Positions 35,125-46,943 of a stretch of DNA of 64,000 nt are shown here, in pieces; position 1 is the stretch's first letter, and the number at the start of each line of letters is the position of its first letter. A program made the position numbers and the translations under genes. Source of the stretch: Pyxicephalus adspersus (lineage: Eukaryota; Chordata; Amphibia; Anura; Pyxicephalidae); NCBI RefSeq assembly GCF_032062135.1, contig NC_092861.1, forward strand, positions 114,858,393-114,922,392, read 5' to 3'. The notes under the pieces were generated by a model. It searched no databases. It saw only the letters and a program-made list of their open reading frames with translations, and had not been told where the DNA came from.

Positions 35125-36501
35125 CTTTATCTGCTATGCTTAATGGTTTACTGTTTCTGTGTACACATCAACCTCCTGCCATTAGTATTTCAAAGATCTA
35201 TCTTTAAACTTCTCTAAATACTTAAAGTCAAATTTAAAAACTATCTACTTTATAGAAGCCAGACACATATTGCTTCCCCATGGCAAATCTCTAACCTCTG
35301 TACAGAGCAACAATTAACAATTAAATGATTTGCAAAAAATATATATATCTTGTATGAGATAACAGAGCACATCCATGGTTTAGAAGTGAAGGCTTTTTCT
35401 AGTTTACAATACCCAGTTGGGCTGATTTACTTAAAACAAAATTAGGTTCATCCCCTAATTAATGTGGTGAAATTTTACTTGGCAAACAATATGAATCAGA
35501 TGCAAGAAAATATGCACAAAAAAACAAAGTAAAGGTATAAAAATGTTTTTGTTCAAGTTGGGAAAGAATATTAAATTTCATGGGCTTTGCACTTATTAGC
35601 ATCCCAGTGCTCCCATCAATAATAGGTCTTTGTCTTTATTCAAATACAATTCAAAACAATACTGGAAATGTAAACCTTTAATTGAGTCACAAATAGGATG
35701 AATAAAACATTTTTATTTTAGGGGACACTTGCTTAGGGGAATAATTGTTAAATACAGATCATTTAGGTAACATGCCATAAATCTGTAGATGGTTTTAAAT
35801 GTATTTATTATGATAAGATTAGAAAAACAGCATGACCCCCCTTTTTCTCACCAAATGAAAACCAAACCCTTTTCAGGCATGGCTGGACAAAAAAGGGGGG
35901 TACACAAGAGTGTAGCCCGCTCAATCCCAGCTTTACCAAGCCCCAGGTACCTGGTGGACTAGAAAAGGAGGGGTGGCAAGAGTGTAGCTACCCCTTCCTA
36001 ACTTTACCAGGCCCTTGCCTTGCCCCAACGTCATACTTTCAACCTGTGCCACAAATGGTTGTTAGGGTCTGCAAGGGATGACTTATTGGAAACTAAAAGC
36101 TCTCTTTATTAGGTGGGCTCCCAGATGTCCATCCACTATTCTGGGTGCAGGGATACTCTTTAACCATTCCCCTGAAAAGTTAGTATAGCTGTAAATTTTA
36201 AAGACAGCAAAAGGTATAGGGGCTCTAAATTACCTATAAAATTTGGTAGCCAGAAATAAAAAAGAGTTTTGCTGGCTATACATTTTTTCATTTCATTTTT
36301 TGATGGTCAAAATTTACCCCAGTATTTGTTTGGGTTTAAATAGGGATAATCCTGCCTAAAATGCAAAGCAAATCCTGTGGAATCTGAGGGAATTTTGCTA
36401 TTTTCTTCACCCTTGCTGAATCTGTGAGCTTCTTTTATATACTTTTTTAAATGTTCTTTTTTATATTGGTATTGTGCAAGGGTACCATCTTTATTTTTGT
36501 A
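35125..36501. other. intergenic with a local duplication
   Basis: The only structure seen is the roughly 70-bp duplication at 35880-36014. The antisense ORF at 36307-36726 crosses into the following MITE and is not accepted as a gene. Confidence 0.5.
35880..36014. repeat. local tandem duplication, about 70 bp
   Basis: Two diverged copies each contain a GGACnA..AAAGG start, CAAGAGTGTAGC, and CTTTACCAnGCCC. They start near 35880 and 35951. Confidence 0.7.
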
Positions 36502-36968
36502 TGGGTAGTCCTCGAGATAAGGACATCTGACATATGGACAACTCCTAGATACGAACGGGGCTTCCCTGCTTGCTTGTGCAGGACTGAGGCTTAATAGGGT
36601 GGAGGGGGGCGGTTTGCATGACTTGCAGAAGAAATCTTTTGCTAAACACAGCTGAGCAACATCTTGTAACTCTTTAATGACCAAGACAAACTCTGCAGTT
36701 GTTTCTTTTCTTTTTTGATTTTGCATATCAAAGCACAGCTTGCTCCAGAAGTTAATGAAGGTCTAGGCACTAGTTTTTTTTGTTTGGGATTAACTCACAG
36801 TGAGGATTTTATACAGTAATTGACACTATGCTGACTAATAATATGTTGAGACAAACATCTGCCCTAATTGCATTTATTAAAATAATGTACCTGTTCCGAC
36901 TTACATACAAATTCAACTTAAGAACAAACATACAGTCCCTATCTCGTATATAACCTGGGGACTACCTG
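36502..36968. mobile_element. pogo/Tigger-like MITE, copy 2
   Basis: It starts GGGTAGTCCTCGAGATAAGG and ends ACCTGGGGACTACCTG with a TA flank. It is collinear with the copy at 8785-9285 (GCATGACTTGCAGAAGAAAT, CAGTGAGGATTTTATACAGT, CAACTTAAGAACAAAC). Same orientation as copy 1, no transposase. Confidence 0.75.
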
Positions 36969-39900
36969 TATATCTGCTGATATTGTTTTTAAAACTGGAT
37001 AATATCCAGTGTGCTCTTTTCCCAATCTCAGTGTATAATAGTTAAATAGGAAAAAAGAAACAAAAAATTGACCACAATTACTTTAGTTTAATATCACTGA
37101 TACCTAAATCACAGAAAGGAGGATTGACCTGACAATGTACAGGGTTCTATCAAGTCTCTTCACCGTATGGCCAACTGTAATGTTGGCTGTATCTGTTCTA
37201 TACACTAGTAGTAGCTTTATACAAGGTAAGCCATAGGGCAAAAAGTGATGATTTGTATAGGTCCTTCCCTAATGCAAAGGGGACTAACCCCTTTATTTTG
37301 TGTATAAGTGATGGAATATGAGAAGTAAGTGCCTTCTTTAAGGAACAGTTTGTGACATGACTCTTGACTCTTTGACTGTTATGTCCGGAGTAAAATGATG
37401 ACTCTGATGAATCAAGTACATGATAATAATAGAAAGATCAAGGCTCTGGGTTTGGAGGATGGCCTTTTGGTTTCTTTAGTCCCTCTTTACTATACCCATC
37501 ATGGTAATACTTACAATTAATTTAGAAGCCAAAAGAGTAATTTGGTACAATTTCCCTTTAAAACGTCTTGTAAATGGGTCTTTTATAGCAAATGGGGAAA
37601 TCTGGTTCCTTTGTAAATATTTCAATGGCAATGAAACTGTAATATTTTTGACTGACAAGACATTTATGCCTAAATATACAAATATCACAGTTTTCTAAAT
37701 GATGCGTTATACAAGAGAACTGAATCAGGGGAATTGTTCATGGACAGACTGATGACCAAAGAAAGATAGACTTTTTTCTAAATAAATCAAAATCTGGCAG
37801 ATATGATTTGTTTATGGTCATGCTACCATTTAGCTGAATGATGATGCTACAATTCAGTCCTTATGGCAGTAATGTGCTAATCTTTGGTTGCTACAGCAAA
37901 GACATGTTGTCAAGACATATTATTTATGTTTAACTATGCTGGGGTCTACTAAACACATGCTTCTATGAAACGTGAACCAAGGAAAAGATCTCAAAATTTT
38001 GGAATGTGGGAAACTATTCATAAAAGTATATGGAAACTTTAGTTAGTGATGACCATAGTGATTGTTAAGAGTACACTATAATTACCAGAAAATCACAATT
38101 ACCTCACTCGTTGACACGTTCCTAAATTTTCCCAATATAAAAATGTTATGGCTGGACGATAATGTGGCTAAATTAGTGCAAACCTGAACATGACCCAGTG
38201 ATTGCATTTCATACGTTTTCCATTGTGGTTTCTAACATAAAAACATTACAATGGCCCAGTATACAAGCACACACAGCATTTTCTTTGTAATGGTAAATAT
38301 ATGTCACATTGTTCTGATTTACGGGTCAAAAGGCAATACTCAAACACATTTTCATGCAGCACTCTAGAAACCAATTTACTATCATGTAGAAAAATTTAAA
38401 TTTGATGTGTCCATCATCCGACAGGTAAGCTAAAACTATATATGGAATGACCTTGAAATCAAAGAGGTAAATGCACTTGAAATGAGATAATCCCCTCTCG
38501 GGAAAGTCACTGCACCTCCTGATGCAAGTTTTTTCAACTGCTTATGGATTGCCAGATGCCAATGTACTGTGGGACTTTGTAATTTATTCCTGGAAGCTCC
38601 AGATGTGTGACCACATGTAAATGCCTACACTTTCTCTATTATTTTTCTTCTATATGGTGACACATCTGGTGCTTCCAGGAATATATCCATAATATAAATA
38701 ACCACTGATCCCAAGGGTCTTCACAAGCTACACTTATTAGAAAACAATCCTCAGCATTCAAACCATCCAGAACTTTCAGATGTCTGTTCATTCCTCCAAC
38801 TCCCATCACCATAAGGTACAATAATGACATAAGGGCCAACAAAGCTCAGAGGCACACCAAATATCCTACATTCTCGGTCAGGTGCTAAAGATATTTTAAC
38901 CAATGTAGCTCATTTGGACAGCAGAAGTTGGAGGCATAGAAAAGGTAAATTTATATAAAAACGTTTAGTAAATGTTACTGCTAATGATCATTAGTGATTG
39001 TTTCCAGTAACAGCAGGAATGAACTGTACATCTTCATTTGTTCTACAGGAATAGGGGGGGAGTGGGAGGCCTTCCGGCTGCACCCTCCTCCATAGAACAC
39101 AGCAACAGTCATCATCTGTCAATAAATTTTTGAGTTACTGAGTGATGTTAGGGGACAGCTAAACGGACATTGGATTTTCAATCATACAGGTATGTAGTTG
39201 CAGTCATTTTAAAAGGTGTGTTTGAGAAGGTAAATATGTTGGTGTGGTTCAAGCAGGGTCTCATGTTTTTTGTTTTGGTACCAATTTCTTGCAGTGTATT
39301 TATGTAACCCCAAGGCACTAAGGTAATGCATGTGCATTATAGCAGCTTGCAATGTAAATGTGAGTTGTGTTAGAATGTGCAATTTTAAGCATGTTAAGGT
39401 GGTACCATAATGCATGCTGATGTATGACATATCATACCAAAGAAGTAAATGAGCCTTAAAACAATGCACCAAATAGAGGACTTTTTTGTCCTGAAAAGAG
39501 TTATTGTTACGTGATACATTCTTCAAAATTTGGCTCTGCACCCACAATAACTGCCTGATGCCCACAAAAATACAAAACTGTAAACTAGTTACCTAGTTAA
39601 ACAGAATTCATTAGAATATAATTCTCACAATATTAGGCTAAATGATTTATGACTGTTTTGTGTTTAGTCTGTCCTAGGATCTTGCTTACTGCAGTTAAAT
39701 ATGGTGTTAGATTGTTCTGTGTCCTGAAATGCCCAGCGTTGAGGTTTCCTGTAATCTGTCAGTGATCCGAAAAAGAAAGCTTATTGGCATTTATAATTGT
39801 TATGCTGTTAACAGTTTGGGAAATATTTTTTTTAGTCCATATTCTTCCTAAAATAGATTTTTATCTATAGTCAGTGTTACCATTAAGACAGTTTGGCAAA

Positions 39901-41854
39901 GTGTAATCTATGTGAATTGATATGGCTGTTTAAATTGAACAAAGAAACAAGTGGAATAAATTTTGATTTGTATTAATTTAAATTAGTCAACTGCATTAAT
40001 TTGCATTTTTTTAAATTAAATTATGGTGTATTGTAATTTTGCATTCTATTAGAACAACACACTGTTTTCTTTATCCACCAAATTCGGAAGAAATCACATC
40101 AATACTTACAGATTTGGCCATTGGTATTGTCCACCAAATTATGTTTTTGTTTTGTATTATGTAAACCCCGATTTGCCAAGAATATCTAGATCATGTATAA
40201 ATTGTTTTTTTGAAAATTGAAAATGTCTGACTTCACTCCCCCACCATAAAAATTTTCACTCAACCAATTAAGTTGGCTGGAGACGAACAAAGACCAACAG
40301 CTCAAAATTTACTTAAATGTAGACTGAGGGGGATAAGAAGAGCCTAGCTCAAATTTTTATCTGTATTCTTATGGTGGTTCTTGTGAATTTTTAGGTCTGA
40401 GGCATCTACCAATGTTGCCCATATATTGAAAGCAGCCAAGGAAGCCAGACAAGAGCACACTGAAGTGAAGGAAAGTGGGCTTGGATGGAAGTAGCAAAGA
40501 ATGATTGAAGATAGAAGTGGATATAGATGGAAAGCAAGTCAAATTATCACATAAGCATGAGTATTGACCGAACAGGTGATTAGACATGAATGGAAGTGGA
40601 GGAGAATGACTAGAGATGAGTATGGGAATAGAGAAAATTCAACTTTTATGCAAGTTTAAGATACATTGAAAAATAAAGTTACATTGCAATAATTATTAGG
40701 CAGAGAAGCAGGGCTAAGAGCAGAGAGTGTACAGTCTAGACAACATATTCATGGTATAAAAAAAGTAACAACCATTAAGAGTTTGAATAGCACAGATTAC
40801 AGCCCATAGAACAGAGTTGGAAAGGTGAAGAAGCAACAGTAGAGGGGTTAAACAAGCAGATGACAGCACACGGCCTTCATAAAAGATCCATAACAGAGAC
40901 GGAACAGAGCCGTAGGGACGGTATCAAAGTGCTTCATCGTCTTCCAACCTGTTAGAAAACATGGTCAGGGCCACTGATCTAAAGCATATCCCACTTACTC
41001 CTTCTAATACCTGCTGCCCTCACAACATTCAGAGAGTCTTTCAGAAAAGAGTAGAGAGATTTATTGCTGACGCTACTGTGCTAAAATTGGTCTGAGGGTC
41101 AAATAGAGAGGAAATGGCAAAAATCACCCTTTTCCAGTGCTCCTGTTTTATGCCTCCTTTGCTACTGACATCTCCACTTCTCCCTCTCTGCCTCTTGAAA
41201 GGATTCCCAAACCAAAGCTTCTTTGCAAGGGAAGCCAAGGGAAGCAAGTTTTAAAAACAGAATAAAAAAGGCTTATTTTCAAGATGGTTGTGGATTCACC
41301 AAGACACATTATGGAACAAGGCATGGTACGTCAGTTCTGTGGAAAAGACCAGCTGCAGGTAATCTACAAATTATAGTGGTGACTTGTCCTTAATCTTCAT
41401 CTTTGGAAGGAGGCATGGTTTCCACAGTCTTGGTTTACTTTACATTAGACTTTAGTGGTTGTGACACATTGCCATTTGGCCATCTCTCATACAGAATTCA
41501 CAATCAGCAGATAAATTGCACCAGCACCCCTTTGAGAGTCTGAAAGTAGCACCAATATCTGGACACGAATGGACATGCCAGAACATTTCTTTGTGACCTG
41601 TTCACCTACTGATTGACAAGGCCTAAAAGAGACCTAAAAGGTCATTGAAGAAATTCATCTACATGTTCTACAGTCCATCTACTCATCTACAGACACTCCT
41701 TCTCATATAGTGGCAATGTGTATATACAGTCCAACCTCCTAAGATAGTTGATTCCCCAGTTTTTCAACTGATTATTTTGGAGAACAAAGCAGAATGGGAC
41801 TATAAAACACATTGCTGTACTACTGTAATTGTTCTTCCAAATATTTATAACAGC
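36969..41854. other. intergenic, nothing recognised
   Basis: Nearly five kilobases without a supported gene or known repeat. ORFs at 37476-37688 and 37501-37698 overlap antisense and lack motifs. Confidence 0.5.
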
Positions 41855-42117
41855 TTAAGGGCCATTTTGCACTTTCAGTTGACTGCATACAGCTTTGGAT
41901 GCTGTGAATCGCAGCAGAATTTCTGGAAGCAACATGATTTTCTTGCTTGTTGCTTTTCTTGCTTTGGTGAATGGACCACAACACAACTGCACTCAACCGC
42001 ATAAAAAAGCACTTGTCAAATGTTGCGGTTGACACTAAACCGCATAGTAGTTGAATAGAGACATCTGGGAGCCGCTAAGCATGTGTTTTATGACTGTAAG
42101 TCTGAATGGGGCCCGGG
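41855..42117. mobile_element. MITE-like element with TAAGGGCC ends
   Basis: TTAAGGGCCATTTTGCAC at the left pairs with TCTGAATGGGGCCCG at the right. The interior has scattered GCGG/CCGC words (AATCGCAGCAGAA, GTTGCGGTTGACAC, AAACCGCATAG). There is no coding potential, and two overlapping ORFs here are repeat-derived. Confidence 0.55.
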
Positions 42118-42628
42118 AAATAGACACAAATCTGATCATTTGGTAGGTTATATTTGATATGATATTACAAACTAGTTATTACTGAATAAACAATGCAAGT
42201 AAAGCTTGACTAGTGTCTCTTCTGTATAACACTTGTTAGATAGAAAGATAAAAACAATAATATACATTGTATATTGGAAAGTGGGTACAGAAACAAGCTT
42301 TTAAACAACTGAAGCTTCAAAGCAATAAAAGGAAATGAAAAAGAGGATATGATGAGATGTCTCACACTCACTGTCCAAGTAGCTATTGATGTGTGCAAAG
42401 CTTTTGCAGTTTGCTGAATCAGAAAAAGATGATTTTCATGAAGTTATTAAAACAATGTGGACCTTACTGTGCTCAAAGAAAAAAATGCACCACATGCAAG
42501 ACATTTTTAAATGGAATACAGGGCATAATAAAATAGCTAAATAATTTGTCACAGATTAAAAAAAAAAACCTCTTTATATTAATAACTTATTTGTTGATGT
42601 TATCCTAATCTCAAAAAAAAACTATAAG
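42118..42628. other. intergenic, nothing recognised
   Basis: AT-rich; no supported feature. Confidence 0.5.
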
Positions 42629-42984
42629 TACCGTATTTTTCGCCGTAAAAGATGCTCCGGAATATAAGACGCACCCAATTTTAAAGGAGGAAAATCTAGA
42701 AAAAAAAGATTCTGAACCAAATACTGTAGTAAAATATTTTATATCAACTGTATAAAGTTAACAGCAGTTTACGTGTGCCGGCTTCTTTCGCTCTGCACTG
42801 CAGCCAGGAGGAGACACACACTGCAGCCAGCATCGAGGAGACGCGGAGAGGAGAGGATCGGGTATCGGGTGAGTATCTTATTTTAATTATTTCTAACACG
42901 GTATTTGTCGTATAAGACGCACCAACTTTTCCCCCCCAGTTTTGGGGAAGAAAAAGTGCGTCTTATATGCCAAAAAATACAGTA
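42629..42984. mobile_element. MITE with TACCGTATTTTTCG ends and a GC-rich centre
   Basis: The left arm TACCGTATTTTTCGCC, then ATATAAGACGCACCCAA, is mirrored on the right by CGTATAAGACGCACCAAC, then GTCTTATATGCCAAAAAATA and CAGTA. The flanks are TA. The ATAAGACGCACC word is shared by a widespread vertebrate MITE group. The centre (about 42,775-42,865) is GC-rich with repeated CTGCAGCCAG and GGAGACAC/GGAGACGC words, unlike anything nearby. Confidence 0.7.
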
Positions 42985-43948
42985 TCTTGCACCTTTTCTG
43001 TATTTGGAACTATCCCTAGAAGAGGTAGAAGGGTAATAATGGTGGAAGTAGGGTAGAAAAGTGGCATTGCATTTGAGGCATTACTGAAAGACATTTCTGC
43101 GTTGGCTATGTATCAGAACACTGGAATGCTGTGATTGAGGTGTTGAAGATGATTGAGCATTTCCCCATGCATAAAAATCCTTGTGTACATTCTATTTATA
43201 AACACCATTTTTAGTTTTATATACAGATTGCTTTGAAAGATCTTTTGGATGAGATTTCAGAAACTTTAAACTATTACTAATTTTCATTTGACGTTTTCCC
43301 AGAAGATGAGATCAATGTAGTTTGCAATTTAACTGCTCATAAAGAATTGTATTACTATGTAGTTATAGAAACTAAATTATACCCATTCTTGGTTTAAATG
43401 TGCAATATATAGAAAACACTTCAGTAATTTCCAAATTAATATAAACAGCCTTTCTCAGAAGCTAAATTCCATTCCAGTGATGATTTTTCCCTGTTCTTTA
43501 AATAGATAAACAGATGCAGCACCCAATGTTTGTGGATACCTTATCTAAACAGACAAGTGATCTCAATTTAATCTTTAAAAATTTGAAAGTATGTGAAAAA
43601 ATTAGAATGTATCCCTCTAATAGTTACATGAATACCTTTGTCCTATAACTTTATTTAAACTTATTAGTTCTGTCCTTAGCCTCCAGCATCACAGTGTTTG
43701 AAGTTTTTTTTTCTAAACTCTCAAGTGACTTTATCTTCAAGTATAACTTTTTAGAACTGCAGAAAGGGCTGTCATTTTTTAAACAACAGAAGGTCAACAA
43801 TATATGCTTTATTTGTGTAATGGCCAAAAAAAGAACTGAGCGGATCTGATCTTTTAAAACTGCATGTGTGGTATCAGCAATGACAGTCCTCCATAGAAGT
43901 TGTGTTCAACAATGGCTACCTCGTGTCTAATGTGGTTCCTTCAAATTT
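42985..43948. other. intergenic, nothing recognised
   Basis: AT-rich; no supported feature. Confidence 0.5.
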
Positions 43949-44423
43949 TGTCAAATTTTGTTAAATTATACAATCAGAAGGCCTAAGCTCTAGGATAGGA
44001 GGGAATGATCTGGGTGGCCTTTCTATCCAAAGCAGTACAGGCCGGGCTTTGCAGACTGGCCCGACAGGTATGTCTGGGCTGTCAGGAGAAAGGTGTGTTT
44101 CAATCTGGGAGTAAAGAGTGAGAATAAAAACACAGCAACATGAGGCAGCTCCCTGTTTTGGATGAGAGACTGTTACTGCAAACCTTTGCTACCCATTAGT
44201 ACCAGGTGCCCTCCAGGTATGGCCACTTAGGAAGCAGGACTTGATTTGCTACCGAATAGAACTTGTTGCTGAAGTAAGTCGTTTTATTTTGCTGAACTAA
44301 GCTGTTTTGAATTACGCCTGAGCCATAATAAATGGACTTTACTGCCATTCTACAGTATCCTGTGATGTGCTCATTTTGAATTTAGGGGAATGAGCAGGCC
44401 ATTAGCAGGAGATGCCTCAACAT
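43949..44423 (+). repeat. repeat-like block, possible LTR
   Basis: This block differs from its surroundings in higher GC content. It runs from TGT(C/T)..near 43,950 to ..CCTCAACA at 44,422, so it has TG..CA ends. AATAAA at 44,329 is followed by T/G-rich sequence, as in an LTR R-U5 region. I see no target-site duplication or internal retroviral sequence, so the LTR reading is tentative. Confidence 0.3.
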
Positions 44424-46738
44424 AGATAAAGAATACTGTGCTGTTAACCTTTGCTTTCCCAATTAAGAGCATGGACTAATGCTGTTGCTTACCACAATGT
44501 TTGAAGGTTCCTTGAGACTTACGTTCTTTTAGTTATATACTTTGCTGTTTCTAAAAAGTCTTAGGAAGACTCACCAGTACTGCACTTTTGACTTATGAAC
44601 ATAATGTTGAAATTGAAAAGAGTTTCTCAACTGTACCTGCAGCTACAGAGGTAATTGATGGCTTGATTAACATTTCATTAAATGCTTTATAGCTATGTGA
44701 TCATTTAAATGTCCATAGTTCCACTTTGTTAACCCTGTCGATTACTTCAAACACCATGTCCCAATATACTATATCTACACCCCTTTCTCTTCTTCAAAAA
44801 AGTATTTCAGTTTGTTTTACAAACTCAGGCTTTTATAAAGACATGCTGGTTATCACTTGATAGTGATATAATTTTTGAGCAGATACTCTTGTATGTGCTC
44901 ATTAGTAAAACGTCCAAATATTTCCCTGAAACAGAAGTAAAAAACTACAGATCTGTAGGTAATAAATAAATAGCTTGATCCCTTTTTAAACACATGCATC
45001 ACATTTGTCTGGCATTAATCTATTGGTACTAAAGCAGACTTAAAGAGACCCTAAGAGTTACAAACAACCAAGTATAGCCTACTAATGACTCATGTATCAG
45101 CCATCTTGAATATAAGCTGCAGGGGAAGTGTTGGCAGGCCTTGTTTTTGTATAATTGGCATAAGTTTGACATAAATTGAGATCATTGCAAGTGCATTGTC
45201 AGGTTTGTTTGACTTGCAGCTGACTTTCTAAAGGGCATTTTATACTTTTCAGTTTATGGATGTTAAGCCAACCATGGACCATACAGTAGCACCCATTTAC
45301 ATTGTGTCTATACTTTTGTAGAGTGTAAAGAGCATATCGTAAAGACTTTCTTTCCGAAAAAGACCTGGATTGCAGGAACAGTAAATAATACAACTATACT
45401 ACAAATATGTCATATATACTGAATATAAAAAGATACAGACAGGAATAAAAACCCGACAATCCCTCAGCACCTAATCCTAAAAAATAATAAAGTTTTATTT
45501 TTGGGAACTTTAAATCAATATTTCCTGTATTTTCTGTGAATATCCTTACTGCTTTCGAGACAAATTACCAGTTACCTTAAAGGCTCTTTATACGGTATGC
45601 AGTATGTTTTTAAATGTAACAATAAAATGTATAACACAGACGCCCTTTCAGCACGAGCCTTCACTCCACATCTTAGAAATAAATTACATCATTTTAGTGT
45701 TTTCCTTCAATCACTGATGTTTACTAAAAAATCTGGGCCCATTATTCATACTTGCTTTTCATTTTGTTGTGACCATAATACTCAATCCTCCAGTTAGTTA
45801 TATGACTCATGCTACATACATGCAATCTGGCAATGGCTAGGAACAGTGAAAATCTGAAATCAAGATCTACAGGATATCTAGTGTTCAGTAAGGGGTCTAG
45901 TAACATGAATACATTTATTTATAGCAGAGGTATGCCTTGGACCCCATGGGATAATTCAACATGTATCGACTTACACAGTAAAAAAAAAGGTTTCTGTATT
46001 CTGTATTATCTATGTTGCTAAAATGGTTACTGGAAAAAAAAAAGCAATTTTAGATCATAATTTCTATTTTGCCAGATACTACTAAATTCAATTTAATAAT
46101 CTTAGCACAATGTTATCTTTGAAGTTGTCTATGGCGAGGGCCAACCAACATGAAAAAACTGGTTTGGGTTTCACTTTTTAAAGTGATAGAAAATCTAAAA
46201 TGTTAGAGTTGTCCCCAGATAAGGTTAGGGTAAAGGTGATGACTGCACAAGATTTTGCCCCAATTTTGGCTGATTTTAAAAAATAAATTTAGGCAGTTCA
46301 CTTACCAAGGTGAATTATCACCCAGCAAGAGAATATACACTTAGTTTAGCAAATGCAGTGAACATTCACTTTGCAAAGGATACTCAGGCGATAAAAGGAT
46401 TTTTCTTTGCACATGATTAGAAGTAAGTTAGTTGAAGAAAGAATCGCTCATACATACTTACTAAGGTATACTTATTATTCCATGCCTTTGCTATGTGAAC
46501 CATCTATATTTCTTTTAGTAATATACTGTTTGTATGCCTAAATTATAAGAATTGTATTTTACTCAAATTCTGAGGATCCAAAGTCAATTTCATTCTATGA
46601 GGTCATCGGAGTCCAGCTGTAGCACACCCAGGTGTGAAGGTCTGTTAGCTTTCCCCACTAGCACTATCTAGATGGAAGTAAAAGTCATTGAAATTATTGA
46701 ATCAGGTGCAGTGCCTTGCCTATATACAACTCCACCAG
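44424..46738. other. intergenic, nothing recognised
   Basis: AT-rich; no supported feature. Confidence 0.5.
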
Positions 46739-46943
46739 TGGGCCTGGTTTATTAAAGCTCTCCGAGGCTGGAGAAGATACACTTTATCAGTGAAGCTGGG
46801 TGATCCAGCAAACCTGGAATGGATCCAATGGAATGGAACAAATAGCAAATGACTTTTATGAAATCCATTCCAGGTTTGCTCGATCAACTTCACTGGTGAA
46901 AGTGTATCCTTTCCAGCCTGGTGAGCTTTAATAAATCAGGCAC
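46739..46943. mobile_element. hairpin MITE, copy 4
   Basis: Best preserved copy: GGGCCTGGTTTATTAAAGC at the left; at the right GAGCTTTAATAAATCAGGC. Stem arms include GAAGCTGGGTGATCCAGC, AACCTGGAATGGATCC and their complements. Confidence 0.9.

Noticed and set aside
36307..36726. 139-residue minus-strand ORF as a gene
   Set aside because: Its N-terminal third comes from the pogo-like MITE at 36502-36968, and the remainder shows no known domain or splice context.
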